From Prevotella sp. (GTDB taxonomy: Bacteria > Bacteroidota > Bacteroidia > Bacteroidales > Bacteroidaceae): DNA of 38,960 bases. The position numbers were made by a program, and so were the translations under genes. Below the pieces are notes generated by a model. The model was given only the letters and a program-made list of their open reading frames with translations, was not told where the DNA came from and made no database searches. Positions 29,681 through 36,997 of the stretch are shown here, piece by piece. The stretch spans positions 1-38,960 of the forward strand of contig JAFUSV010000005.1 of assembly GCA_017467565.1 (NCBI GenBank), given 5' to 3'. Positions within the stretch are counted from its first letter, which is position 1. The number at the start of each line of letters is the position of its first letter.

Positions 29681-30415
29681 TCATTTTCCTACCAGGAGGA
29701 TGCTGACTTCGTAGAGTAGCCAGATGGGCAGTGACACTATCATCAGCGTGAAGACGTCGGTAGTGGGGGTGATGATGGCCGCCACTACCAGGATGGCTAC
29801 GACGGCATGTCGGCGGTAGCGTCGCATCAGACTTCCGTTGACGAAGCCCATGCGGCCCAGGATGGTGCAGACGACTGGCAGCTCGAAGATGAGTCCTATG
29901 ACGAAGCTCATGGTGATGAGCGTGTCGATGTAGGACTGCAACGTCAGCATGTTGGCCACGTCGGCACTGACCTGATAGGTGCCCAGGAACCTGACGGTAA
30001 AGGGAAAGATGATGAAGTAGTTGACGGCCGTGCCCAGGGCAAACATCAGGTAGGACGAGCACACTATCCACGTGGCGGCGCGCCGCTCATGGCGGTAGAG
30101 TCCCGGCGAGATGAAGCGAAACAGCTCGTAGAGCACGTAGGGTAGGGCAAAGAGCAGCCCTGCGTAGACGGCCACCCGCATGTGGGTCATGAACTGCTCG
30201 GTGAGTCCGATGTTCATCAGGGGGATGGAGAAAGCCTCGGCCCCCATCAGGCGGTAAGTGACGAAGTCGCTGGAGCGCGGTGCCAGTACGACGGCAAAGA
30301 GCTGATCCTTCAGGCAGAACATGGCTACTGCGAAGACCACGACGACACCCAGTGAGCGTATGATGGCCCAGCGCAGTTCGTCGAGATGATCCCAAAAAGT
30401 AGCTTGTTCACTCAT
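29681..30415 (-). CDS. tatC: Twin-arginine translocase subunit TatC
   Basis: The protein has 244 residues with six TM helices. The N-terminal TFWDHLDELRWAIIRSL is the conserved TatC signal-recognition segment, and FRFISPGLYRHERRAATWIV is the conserved loop before helix 3. It recognises twin-arginine signals and builds the translocase with TatA. It lies 43 nt after tatA and 41 nt before the 4Fe-4S gene in one operon. Confidence 0.95.
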   Translation of the reverse strand: MSEQATFWDHLDELRWAIIRSLGVVVVFAVAMFCLKDQLFAVVLAPRSSDFVTYRLMGAEAFSIPLMNIGLTEQFMTHMRVAVYAGLLFALPYVLYELFRFISPGLYRHERRAATWIVCSSYLMFALGTAVNYFIIFPFTVRFLGTYQVSADVANMLTLQSYIDTLITMSFVIGLIFELPVVCTILGRMGFVNGSLMRRYRRHAVVAILVVAAIITPTTDVFTLMIVSLPIWLLYEVSILLVGK

Positions 30416-30496
30416 CGCTCCTTCACTTCTTCACTATTCACTTTTCACTCTTCACTTTTCACTTTTCACTTCTCACTTCTTCACTTTTCACTTCCT
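30416..30496. repeat. TTCACTTTTCAC repeat tract at the tatA-tatC junction
   Basis: Repeated TTCACTT/TTCACTC units span the tatC-tatA spacer and the last ~12 codons of tatA. The same family lies at 38792-38850 and, inverted, at 38939-38960. Confidence 0.8.
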
Positions 30497-30662
30497 CGTC
30501 GACATCCTTCATGCCGTCCTTGAAGCTCTTGACGCCTTTGCCCAAGCCGCGCATCAGCTCGGGTATCTTGGCACCGCCGAAGAGCAGCAGTACTACGAGG
30601 GCGATGAGCAGCACTTCCTGGCCGCCCAGTCCGAAGAGGAGCATCGTTTTCATTCCTGTCAT
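30459..30662 (-). CDS. tatA: Twin-arginine translocase subunit TatA
   Basis: The protein has 67 residues: a short N-terminal TM helix ([20 protein letters not shown]), the conserved [20 protein letters not shown] hinge and an amphipathic helix. The last dozen residues ([14 protein letters not shown]) are encoded by the intergenic TTCACTT-type repeat. It forms the translocation pore with TatC. No tatB is present, as is usual in Bacteroidota. Confidence 0.93.
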   Translation of the reverse strand: MTGMKTMLLFGLGGQEVLLIALVVLLLFGGAKIPELMRGLGKGVKSFKDGMKDVDEEVKSEEVRSEK

Positions 30663-30681
30663 ATACCTTTTTAATTATTAG

Positions 30682-31560
30682 TTATATACCAAACGGGTTC
30701 ATGTTGGAGTAGGCCTGCTTGACGCGCTGCTCGATGCCTTCGGCAGAGTAGTCGCCGCTGACGTCGGCCATCTCCTGCGGATTCAGCTCCAGCACCTTCT
30801 GCATGTCCTCCTCGGCACCCTGCTTGTCGCCCATGTCGAACTTTATTTTGCCGCGTTCGCGATAGGCATCAATCTGGAATGGGTTGACGGCGGTCACTTC
30901 GTCATAGCGGGCTATGGCCTGCTGGTCCTGGCCGCAGGCATGCAGCAAGCGTGCGCTGAGCAGCAGCACGTCCTCCTGCCCCTCGGTGTGTTGCAGCAGG
31001 TAGTCAGCATCCTCCTGTGCACCCTTCAGTTCGCCCATCTTCAGCAGCGTCTGCCCTCTGAGCAGTCGTGCGTCCAGCAGTTCCTCGTCGAGGGCTATGG
31101 ACTTGGTCAGACGTGCGATGGCACCTATCAGGTCGCCATGTCCCAGGCAGGCCTGTGCATACTGGTAGTGCACCTGAGCCTGCTCAGGACTGAGCGCTTC
31201 GGCCTGCTGGCAGATGCTCTCCATCAGGTCGTAGTCCTCCTCCATGTAGGCCAGGTGGGCCATGTGTATGAGCAGCTGCACGTTGTCGGGCTGAGCCTGC
31301 GACATGATTTTCAGCTCGTCGATAGCCTCGGCAATGTTGCCGTTGCGGGTCAGGGCCTGTTGCAGGTAGTCGTGTACCTCCAGGTCGTCCTCAATCTTCA
31401 GCGCCTCGCGAAAACATTTGACGGCATAGTCAAACTGTCCCATGCGCATAGCCTTCACACCGTCGTATTTCAGCAAGTCAAACTGGCGTGCCTCACTTGT
31501 CTTCTTCTCATCCTCGGGTGCTTCATCGGCTCCCCCAAACAATGTTTTCCAGAATCCCAT
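30682..31560 (-). CDS. TPR-repeat protein
   Basis: The protein has 292 residues and no signal peptide. After a charged N-terminus (MGFWKTLFGGADEAPEDEKK) come about seven 34-residue helical repeats (for example YDGVKAMRMGQFDYAVKCFR, and ARLLRGQTLLKMGELKGAQE). It is likely a cytosolic scaffold. It lies 19 nt upstream of tatA and 16 nt after the Sel1 gene, so it is co-transcribed with the Tat genes. The partner is unknown. Confidence 0.88.
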   Translation of the reverse strand: MGFWKTLFGGADEAPEDEKKTSEARQFDLLKYDGVKAMRMGQFDYAVKCFREALKIEDDLEVHDYLQQALTRNGNIAEAIDELKIMSQAQPDNVQLLIHMAHLAYMEEDYDLMESICQQAEALSPEQAQVHYQYAQACLGHGDLIGAIARLTKSIALDEELLDARLLRGQTLLKMGELKGAQEDADYLLQHTEGQEDVLLLSARLLHACGQDQQAIARYDEVTAVNPFQIDAYRERGKIKFDMGDKQGAEEDMQKVLELNPQEMADVSGDYSAEGIEQRVKQAYSNMNPFGI

Positions 31561-31576
31561 AGTCGTAAAAAAGTAG

Positions 31577-32221
31577 TTATTTGTCTTCCTGTTCAGGTCC
31601 TGTCCACTGCGGATGGTTCAGTACCTCTTCATAGAGCGAGCGTGCCTTGGCCGTATCGGCGGGTGTGCCTATGCCGTTTTCGTAGAGGTAGGCCAGCTTG
31701 TATTTAGCCGTCAGCGACTTCCGTGCAGCTATCTCCAGGTAGGTAAATGCCTTCTCCTGGTCGGGGGCCATGCCGGCCTTGCCGTGCAGATAGATGTCGT
31801 AGAGCAGCATGGCGCTGAACAGCTTGCCTTTGGTGGCCAGTCGCTCGTGCTGTTCCAGCAGGCGGCTGTTGCCATCGTGGATAGAGCGGATGTAGAGCTT
31901 GGCTGCCGTGGTGGAGTCGGCCTCCACGCCGTTGCCCAGCTGGTAGCACATGGCCAGGTTGCCCACGGCATCGCTGTTGCCCTGCTGTGCGGCCAGTGCC
32001 CACCACTTGGCGGCCATGGTGTAGTCCTTGTCGAGTCCGCCAACGCCAGTATAGTACCATAGTCCCACTCTGTTTTGTGCCACGGCGTCTCCGTCATTGG
32101 CTCTTTGCAGATATTCTGCTACGGCCACCGAGTCTTTGTTTGCCTTGATCTGTGCGTGCATCACGACAGGTAAGCAGAGCATACCTGCCAGCAACGCGAT
32201 GAAAACCTTCATTCTTTTCAT
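31577..32221 (-). CDS. Sel1-repeat exported protein
   Basis: The protein has 214 residues with a signal peptide (MKVFIALLAGMLCLPVVMHA). Sel1-like repeats follow: AVAQNRVGLWYYTGVGGLDK, AAKWWALAAQQGNSDAVGNL, AMCYQLGNGVEADSTTAAKL and, late, AKYKLAYLYENGIGTPADTA. Sel1 repeats are protein-interaction modules. It is the first gene of the minus-strand run, with a promoter at 32433-32463. Confidence 0.88.
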   Translation of the reverse strand: MKRMKVFIALLAGMLCLPVVMHAQIKANKDSVAVAEYLQRANDGDAVAQNRVGLWYYTGVGGLDKDYTMAAKWWALAAQQGNSDAVGNLAMCYQLGNGVEADSTTAAKLYIRSIHDGNSRLLEQHERLATKGKLFSAMLLYDIYLHGKAGMAPDQEKAFTYLEIAARKSLTAKYKLAYLYENGIGTPADTAKARSLYEEVLNHPQWTGPEQEDK

Positions 32222-32248
32222 TATATTTAAAGTTAGGTATAAGTTAGT

Positions 32249-32383
32249 GACCCCACCCCTGCCCCATTCCCGAGCGAAGCTCGCCTACCCGTAGCCTTTC
32301 CCCTACAAGGGAGGGGAGCGGCTACCGCCATCCTATCCGCAGGGACTCCCCTCCCTTGTAGGGGAGGGGCAGGGGTGGGGTCA
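32249..32383. repeat. MITE-like inverted element, copy 1 (GACCCCACCCCTGCCCC ends)
   Basis: The ends GACCCCACCCCTGCCCC and GGGGCAGGGGTGGGGTC are perfect inverted repeats. An inner pair, CCCCTACAAGGGAGGGGAG with CTCCCCTCCCTTGTAGGGG, is also inverted. It is about 135 bp and lies in the untranslated leader of the Sel1 operon. Related elements are at 34848-34994 and 36066-36203. Confidence 0.82.
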
Positions 32384-32432
32384 GTATTGTTATAATTCAT
32401 TTCTGCTTTCGAATGATTCGAAAAGTTTGCTG

Positions 32433-32463
32433 CAAAGTTACTGAATATTTTTATAATTACAAC
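32433..32463 (-). promoter_or_regulatory. Promoter of the Sel1-TPR-tat run
   Basis: On the minus strand, GTTG (32460-32463), 19 nt, TAACTTTG (32433-32440). It is divergent from the aromatic operon promoter about 60 bp away. The leader would carry the MITE-like element. Confidence 0.6.
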
Positions 32464-32491
32464 GGAAAAAAGCAAAAAAAGTTGTGAATAA

Positions 32492-32523
32492 TTTGTTTAT
32501 TTGGAAGAAAAGTTATACTTTTG
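32492..32523 (+). promoter_or_regulatory. Promoter of the aromatic amino-acid operon
   Basis: TTTG (32492-32495), a 20-nt spacer and TACTTTTG (32516-32523) match the Bacteroidota consensus exactly. Transcription should begin near 32530, about 35 nt before the leader peptide. Confidence 0.85.
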
Positions 32524-32563
32524 CACACCAAACGGAATAAAAATCGAACAAAAACAAGACGAC

Positions 32564-32620
32564 ATGATGAATCTTAACGCATACTTTTACTTCTACTTTT
32601 ACTTTGCAAAGACATTGTGA
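32564..32620 (+). CDS. Phe/Tyr attenuator leader peptide
   Basis: The 18-codon frame encodes MMNLNAYFYFYFYFAKTL (ATG 32567 is an alternative start). Eight consecutive codons alternate Tyr and Phe (TAC and TTT/TTC). It lies between a promoter and a terminator upstream of pheA. The stop codon sits inside the antiterminator arm (32616-32626), the position needed for a ribosome reaching the stop to block antitermination. It works in cis through ribosome stalling when charged tRNA-Phe or tRNA-Tyr runs short; the peptide itself needs no function. Confidence 0.88.
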   Translation: MMNLNAYFYFYFYFAKTL

Positions 32621-32697
32621 AGCGGATGGTTGTGTATGGTTACAGAAGGATAAAGCATAAGGGCTCCGCTTCACAGTCAAGTGAAAGTGGAGCCCTT
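32616..32697 (+). promoter_or_regulatory. Ribosome-mediated attenuator of the pheA operon
   Basis: Antiterminator: TGTGAAGCGGA (32616-32626) is a perfect 11-bp match to TCCGCTTCACA (32665-32675). Terminator: AAGGGCTCC (32659-32667) pairs with GGAGCCCTT (32689-32697), and TTCAC/GTGAA extends the stem across an internal loop. The two stems share bases 32665-32674 and cannot coexist. The T tract is weak (TTCATTAT). A stalled ribosome on the Tyr/Phe codons frees the first arm and permits read-through; a ribosome at the stop covers it and permits termination. Confidence 0.85.
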
Positions 32698-32704
32698 CAT
32701 TATA
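32659..32704 (+). terminator. Attenuator terminator hairpin upstream of pheA
   Basis: AAGGGCTCC/GGAGCCCTT plus the TTCAC/GTGAA inner stem, loop of about 6 nt, followed by CATTATAATG. It ends about 40 nt before the pheA start. Confidence 0.78.
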
Positions 32705-32738
32705 ATGAATAATTGATAATGTATAATTGATAATTACG

Positions 32739-33569
32739 ATGAAACGGATAGCGATACAGGGGGAGATAGGTTCCTTCCATGACATAGCAGTACATCAGTA
32801 CTTTGCCAATGAGCAGATACAGCTCATCTGCTGTAGCACGTTCGAGCAAGTGTTCAGGGCCGTCAGCGACGATCCTACGGTGATAGCCATGACTGCCATC
32901 GAGAATACCATAGCGGGCTCGCTGCTGCACAACTATGAACTGTTGCGCGACAGCGGGGTCACCGTGGTGGGCGAGCATAAGCTGCACATCACCCACTGCA
33001 TCTGTTGCCTGCCTGAAGACGACTGGACGACCATCTCGGAGGTGCACTCCCATCCTGTGGCACTGATGCAGACGCGCCACTATCTGGCGCATCACCCTGA
33101 ACTGCGCGTGGTAGAGGCCGAGGACACGGCGGGTGCTGCCAAGATGATAGCCGAGGGACGGCATCGCGGATGGGCTGCCATCTGCCATGCTGAGGCAGCG
33201 CGCCTCTACGGTCTGAAGATACTCGAAGACGGCATAGAGGACAACAAGCACAACTACACCCGATTCCTGGTGTGCTCAGCCCCTCAGAAGGCCGACCTGC
33301 TGCGCCCGCTGGTAGAAGCCGACAAGTCGAGCATCGTCTTCTCGCTGCCTCACGAGGAAGGGTCGCTCTCGGCCGTGCTGGCCATCCTGTCGTTCTACAA
33401 GATTAACCTGACGAAGATACAGTCGCTGCCCATCATTGGGCGCGAGTGGGAGTACCTGTTCTATGTGGACGTGACGTACAGCGACCTGACCCGCTATCGC
33501 CAGAGCATCGACGCCATCATCCCGCTGACCCGCGACCTGAAGATACTGGGAGAGTATAGGGGGAATTAA
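32739..33569 (+). CDS. pheA: Prephenate dehydratase
   Basis: The protein has 276 residues from ATG 32739. It converts prephenate to phenylpyruvate in Phe synthesis. The catalytic domain has IAIQGEIGSFHDIAVHQYF at the N-terminus, the AIENTIAGSLLHNYELL block and the catalytic NYTRFLV (Thr-Arg-Phe). A C-terminal ACT domain follows from about residue 194 (SIVFSLPHEEGSLSAVLAIL). The usual Phe-binding ESRP motif reads QSLP here (INLTKIQSLPI). There is no fused chorismate mutase; that activity is on the DAHP synthase two genes on. It is the first structural gene after the attenuator. Confidence 0.93.
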   Translation: MKRIAIQGEIGSFHDIAVHQYFANEQIQLICCSTFEQVFRAVSDDPTVIAMTAIENTIAGSLLHNYELLRDSGVTVVGEHKLHITHCICCLPEDDWTTISEVHSHPVALMQTRHYLAHHPELRVVEAEDTAGAAKMIAEGRHRGWAAICHAEAARLYGLKILEDGIEDNKHNYTRFLVCSAPQKADLLRPLVEADKSSIVFSLPHEEGSLSAVLAILSFYKINLTKIQSLPIIGREWEYLFYVDVTYSDLTRYRQSIDAIIPLTRDLKILGEYRGN

Positions 33570-33672
33570 GAGTTAAGAGTTAAGAATTAAGAATTAAGAG
33601 GTGTCGCCTTCGGCGATTAAGAGTTAAGAATTAAGAATTGTCGCCTTTGGCGATTATGAATTAAGAATTATG
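33567..33672. repeat. TAAGAATTAAGAGG repeat tract, copy 3
   Basis: TAAGAATTAAG and TAAGAGTTAAG units carry two small hairpins, TCGCC-TTC-GGCGA (about 33603-33615) and TCGCC-TTT-GGCGA (about 33640-33652). It fills the pheA-aminotransferase spacer. Confidence 0.8.
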
Positions 33673-34884
33673 ATACAACCAGCAGATAGATTAAACTTAG
33701 TGAGCGAATATTACTTCAGCAGGAAGCTGAAGGAGGTGGCTCAGATGAATGCCGAAGGCAAGGACGTCATCAGCCTGGCCATCGGAAGTCCGGACATGCC
33801 GCCGTCGGAACGTACCGTGGAGCGGCTGTGCGAGGTGGCCCGCGACCCGTCGGCCCACGGCTACCAGCCCACGATGGGTACGACAGAGTTGCGCCAGGCG
33901 ATGGCTGCCTACTACGAGAAGACCTACGGCGTGGCTGTCGACGCAGCTACCGAGGTGCTGCCGCTCATCGGTTCGAAGGAGGGTATCCTCCACGTGACGC
34001 TTGCCTTCGTCAATCCTGGCGACACGGTGCTGGTGCCCAACCCGGGCTATCCCACCTACACGTCGCTCTCGAAGTTGCTGGGAGCCCGTGTGGAGTACTA
34101 CGACCTGAAGGAGGAGAACGGGTGGATGTCCGACTTCGACGATCTGTTCAAACGCGACCTGTCGCACGTCAAGCTGATGTGGACCAACTATACCCACATG
34201 CCGACAGGAACGCCAGCCAGCCAGGGACTCTACGACCGACTGGTAGAGCTGGCGCAGCGCAACCATTTCGTCATCATCAACGACAATCCCTATTCGCGCA
34301 TACTCAACGACCATCCGCTGTCCATCTTCAACGCCTGGCAGTGGTCTGACCGCAAGGGTGTGGCCCGCGACTACTGCATAGAGCTCAACTCGCTGTCCAA
34401 GAGCCACAACATGCCTGGCTGGCGTGTGGGCATGTGCGTCGCCAAGCCCCAGTTCATACAGTGGATACTGAAAGTGCAGTCGAACATCGAGAGCGGCATG
34501 TTCCGCGGCTTGCAGCTGGCTGCCGCCGAGGCACTGGAGGGCAACAGCGACGAGTGGCACCGGGAGTACAACGTCAACGTCTACCGCCGCCGGCGCCATC
34601 TGGCCGAGCAGATTATGCAGGCGCTGGACTGTACGTACAGCGAGAACCAGGTGGGCATGTTCCTCTGGGGGCGCATCCCTGAAAGATATAATCATGTGGA
34701 AGAGCTGACGGAGCACGTGCTCCACGAGGCCCGCGTGTTCATTACCCCCGGCTTCATCTTCGGTAGCAACGGCGAGCGCTACATCCGCATCTCGCTCTGC
34801 GCCAAGGAGGAGAAGATGCAGGAGGCTTTGCAGCGTATAATGGCCCACCCCCTGCCCCTCCCCAAGGGAGGGGAGCCTGAATAG
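33670..34884 (+). CDS. Class I/II pyridoxal-phosphate aminotransferase
   Basis: The protein has 404 residues. The fold-type I features are VISLAIGSPDMPPSERTVER, GYQPTMGTTELRQAMAAYYE, VPNPGYPTYTSLSKLLGA, NDNPYSRIL and the PLP-binding Lys in NSLSKSHNMPGWRVGMC (about residue 241). Given its place between pheA and the DAHP synthase gene, it probably transaminates phenylpyruvate and hydroxyphenylpyruvate; this is inferred from context. The last ~12 residues (HPLPLPKGGEPE) come from the MITE-like element that begins at 34848. Confidence 0.9.
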   Translation: MIQPADRLNLVSEYYFSRKLKEVAQMNAEGKDVISLAIGSPDMPPSERTVERLCEVARDPSAHGYQPTMGTTELRQAMAAYYEKTYGVAVDAATEVLPLIGSKEGILHVTLAFVNPGDTVLVPNPGYPTYTSLSKLLGARVEYYDLKEENGWMSDFDDLFKRDLSHVKLMWTNYTHMPTGTPASQGLYDRLVELAQRNHFVIINDNPYSRILNDHPLSIFNAWQWSDRKGVARDYCIELNSLSKSHNMPGWRVGMCVAKPQFIQWILKVQSNIESGMFRGLQLAAAEALEGNSDEWHREYNVNVYRRRRHLAEQIMQALDCTYSENQVGMFLWGRIPERYNHVEELTEHVLHEARVFITPGFIFGSNGERYIRISLCAKEEKMQEALQRIMAHPLPLPKGGEPE

Positions 34885-34994
34885 GCCTGGAGGTGGAATG
34901 AAGACAGAACTAATTAAACAAAAATAACACTAAAAAAAAGGAGACCCCAGTAGTAAACGAACTCCCCTCTCTTGGGGAGGAGTTGGGGGTAGGC
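34848..34994. repeat. MITE-like inverted element, copy 2
   Basis: CCCCTGCCCCTCCCCAAGGG (from about 34851) and its degraded inverse CTCCCCTCTCTTGGGGAGGA (from about 34963) flank about 80 bp of AT-rich sequence. The left end overlaps the aminotransferase stop region and the right end stops 2 bases before the next ATG. Confidence 0.78.
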
Positions 34995-34996
34995 TT

Positions 34997-36061
34997 ATGG
35001 AATTAGAACTTAAACCATTGAATTTGCCCAGCGACAACGAACGTCCGTTTGTCATAGCTGGTCCCTGCTCGGCCGAAACTGAGGAGCAAGTGATGACGAC
35101 AGCCCGCCAGCTGGCTATGAAGGGCTGCCACAATTTCCGTGCCGGCGTATGGAAACCGCGCACCAAGCCCGGCGGTTTCGAGGGCAACGGCGAGAAGGCG
35201 CTGCCCTGGATGCTGCAGGTGAAGAAAGAGACCGGCATGCTCATCTCTACCGAGGTGGCTACGCCCGAGCATGTGGAGCTGGCCCTGAAGTACGAGATGG
35301 ACATCCTGTGGATAGGAGCGCGCACGTCGGCCAATCCCTTTGCCATGCAGGCGCTGGCCGATGCGCTCAGGGGCGTCGATGTGCCGGTATTTGTGAAAAA
35401 CCCCGTCAACCCCGACCTGGAACTGTGGATAGGGGCCATGGAGCGTATCAATCAGGCCGGCGTCAAGCGTCTGGGAGCCATCCATCGCGGTTTCTCGTCC
35501 TACGACAAGAAAATCTACCGTAACATGCCCATGTGGCAGATACCCATCGAGCTCCACCGTCGCATACCCGAACTGCCTATCATCTGCGACCCCTCGCATA
35601 TCGGCGGACGTCGCGAGCTCATAGCCCCACTGTGCCAGCAGGCCATGGACCTGGGCTTCGACGGGCTCATCGTAGAGAGTCACTGCGACCCCGACAAGGC
35701 ATGGAGCGATGCTGCCCAGCAGGTGACACCCGACGTGCTGGACTACATCCTCTCGCTGCTGGTCATACGCGACGAGAAGGTCACCACCGAGGGCATACAG
35801 CAGCTGCGCAAGCAGATAGACGAGCTGGACAACCAGCTGATGGACCTGCTGGCCAAGCGTATGCGCGTATGCCGCGAGATAGGGCAGTACAAGAAGGAGC
35901 ACAACATGACCGTGCTGCAGGCCAACCGCTACAACGAGATACTCTCCAAGCGCGGCGCCCAGGGCTCGCTCTGCGGCATGGCCCCCGACTTCGTGGCCCG
36001 CGTCTTCGAGAACATACACGAGGAGAGCGTGCGCCAGCAGATAGAGATTATCAATCAGTAG
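34997..36061 (+). CDS. aroF: Bifunctional DAHP synthase / chorismate mutase (type II)
   Basis: The protein has 354 residues. Residues 1-260 are a type I-beta (KDO8P-synthase-like) DAHP synthase: FVIAGPCSAETEEQ, NFRAGVWKPRTKPGGFEGNG, WIGARTSANPFAMQALADAL, PVFVKNPVNPDLELWIGAME and CDPSHIGGRRELIAPL. Residues about 265-354 are an AroQ chorismate mutase (LRKQIDELDNQLMDLLAKRM, then CREIGQYKKEHNM). It catalyses the first shikimate step and chorismate to prephenate, feeding both pheA and tyrA in this operon. Both domains look intact. Confidence 0.95.
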   Translation: MELELKPLNLPSDNERPFVIAGPCSAETEEQVMTTARQLAMKGCHNFRAGVWKPRTKPGGFEGNGEKALPWMLQVKKETGMLISTEVATPEHVELALKYEMDILWIGARTSANPFAMQALADALRGVDVPVFVKNPVNPDLELWIGAMERINQAGVKRLGAIHRGFSSYDKKIYRNMPMWQIPIELHRRIPELPIICDPSHIGGRRELIAPLCQQAMDLGFDGLIVESHCDPDKAWSDAAQQVTPDVLDYILSLLVIRDEKVTTEGIQQLRKQIDELDNQLMDLLAKRMRVCREIGQYKKEHNMTVLQANRYNEILSKRGAQGSLCGMAPDFVARVFENIHEESVRQQIEIINQ

Positions 36062-36065
36062 CAGA

Positions 36066-36203
36066 CTCTCCCCCGACCCCTCCCTGGAGGGAGGGGAGTA
36101 GTCAGTTCTGATGCCAAATAGATTATAGATTAACAAATCAAGTAGATATTTCCCCGATAAGACTATCTACTCCCCTCCCTTAAGGGAGGGGCCGGGGGTG
36201 AGT
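36066..36203. repeat. MITE-like inverted element, copy 3
   Basis: Left CTCCCCCGACCCCTCCCTGG and right CTCCCCTCCCTTAAGGGAGG (from about 36171, then GGCCGGGGGTGAG) are inverted copies of one sequence, about 140 bp in total. It fills the spacer before tyrA and ends 8 bases from its ATG. Confidence 0.82.
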
Positions 36204-36211
36204 CTTCTTTT

Positions 36212-36988
36212 ATGAAAATATTAGTCATGGGAGCAGGCAAGATGGGGAGCTTCTTCATCGACCTGCTGAGTTTCGACCATGAGGTGGCCGTCTATGAGCG
36301 TGATGCCAGGCGCATGCGCTTCACGTACAACTGCCAGCGGTTCACAACTTACGACGAGATACGCGAGTTCCGGCCCGAGCTGGTCATCAATGCCGTCACG
36401 CTGAAATATACCATACCCGTGTTCCGCGAGCTGATACCCTGTCTGCCCAAGGAGTGCATCATCAGCGACATCGCCTCGGTGAAGACCGACCTCAAGGAGT
36501 TCTACGAGTCTACGGGCATGCGCTACGTATCGACCCACCCTATGTTCGGTCCTACGTTTGCCAACCTGCAGCAGCTCTCCGAGGAGAACGCCATCATCAT
36601 TAGCGAGGGCGACTACATGGGGCGCATCTTCTTCAAGGACCTCTACCAGAAGCTGGGGCTCAACATCTATGAGTACACCTTCGAGGAGCACGACCAGACG
36701 GTGGCCTACTCGCTCAGCATACCCTTCGTCTCCACCTTTGTCTTTGCCGCCGTCATGAAGCATCAGGATGCCCCCGGCACCACCTTCAAGCGCCACATGA
36801 AGATAGCCAAGGGTGTGCTTAGCGAGGACGACTACCTGCTGCAGGAGATACTCTTCAACCCCTACACCCACGACCAGGTGTCGCAGATACGCACCGAGCT
36901 GAAGGAGCTGCTGGAGATTATAGACCACAAGGACGGCCAGGGCATGAAGGCCTATCTCACCAAGATACGGCAGAACGTGGCGAAGTGA
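36212..36988 (+). CDS. tyrA: Prephenate dehydrogenase
   Basis: The protein has 258 residues. The Rossmann loop GAGKMG is at residues 7-12. STHPMFGPTFANL, with the substrate-binding His, and the EEHDQTVAYSLSIPFVSTFV segment are family hallmarks. It oxidises prephenate to 4-hydroxyphenylpyruvate for Tyr synthesis. There is no ACT or chorismate mutase domain, so it is the short form. It is the last gene of the operon, followed by two hairpins. Confidence 0.92.
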   Translation: MKILVMGAGKMGSFFIDLLSFDHEVAVYERDARRMRFTYNCQRFTTYDEIREFRPELVINAVTLKYTIPVFRELIPCLPKECIISDIASVKTDLKEFYESTGMRYVSTHPMFGPTFANLQQLSEENAIIISEGDYMGRIFFKDLYQKLGLNIYEYTFEEHDQTVAYSLSIPFVSTFVFAAVMKHQDAPGTTFKRHMKIAKGVLSEDDYLLQEILFNPYTHDQVSQIRTELKELLEIIDHKDGQGMKAYLTKIRQNVAK

Positions 36989-36997
36989 GCCGAAAGT

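Noticed and set aside
33697-34848. 383-codon frame antisense to the aminotransferase
   Set aside because: Shadow frame; the sense strand carries the PLP-binding motif and family blocks.
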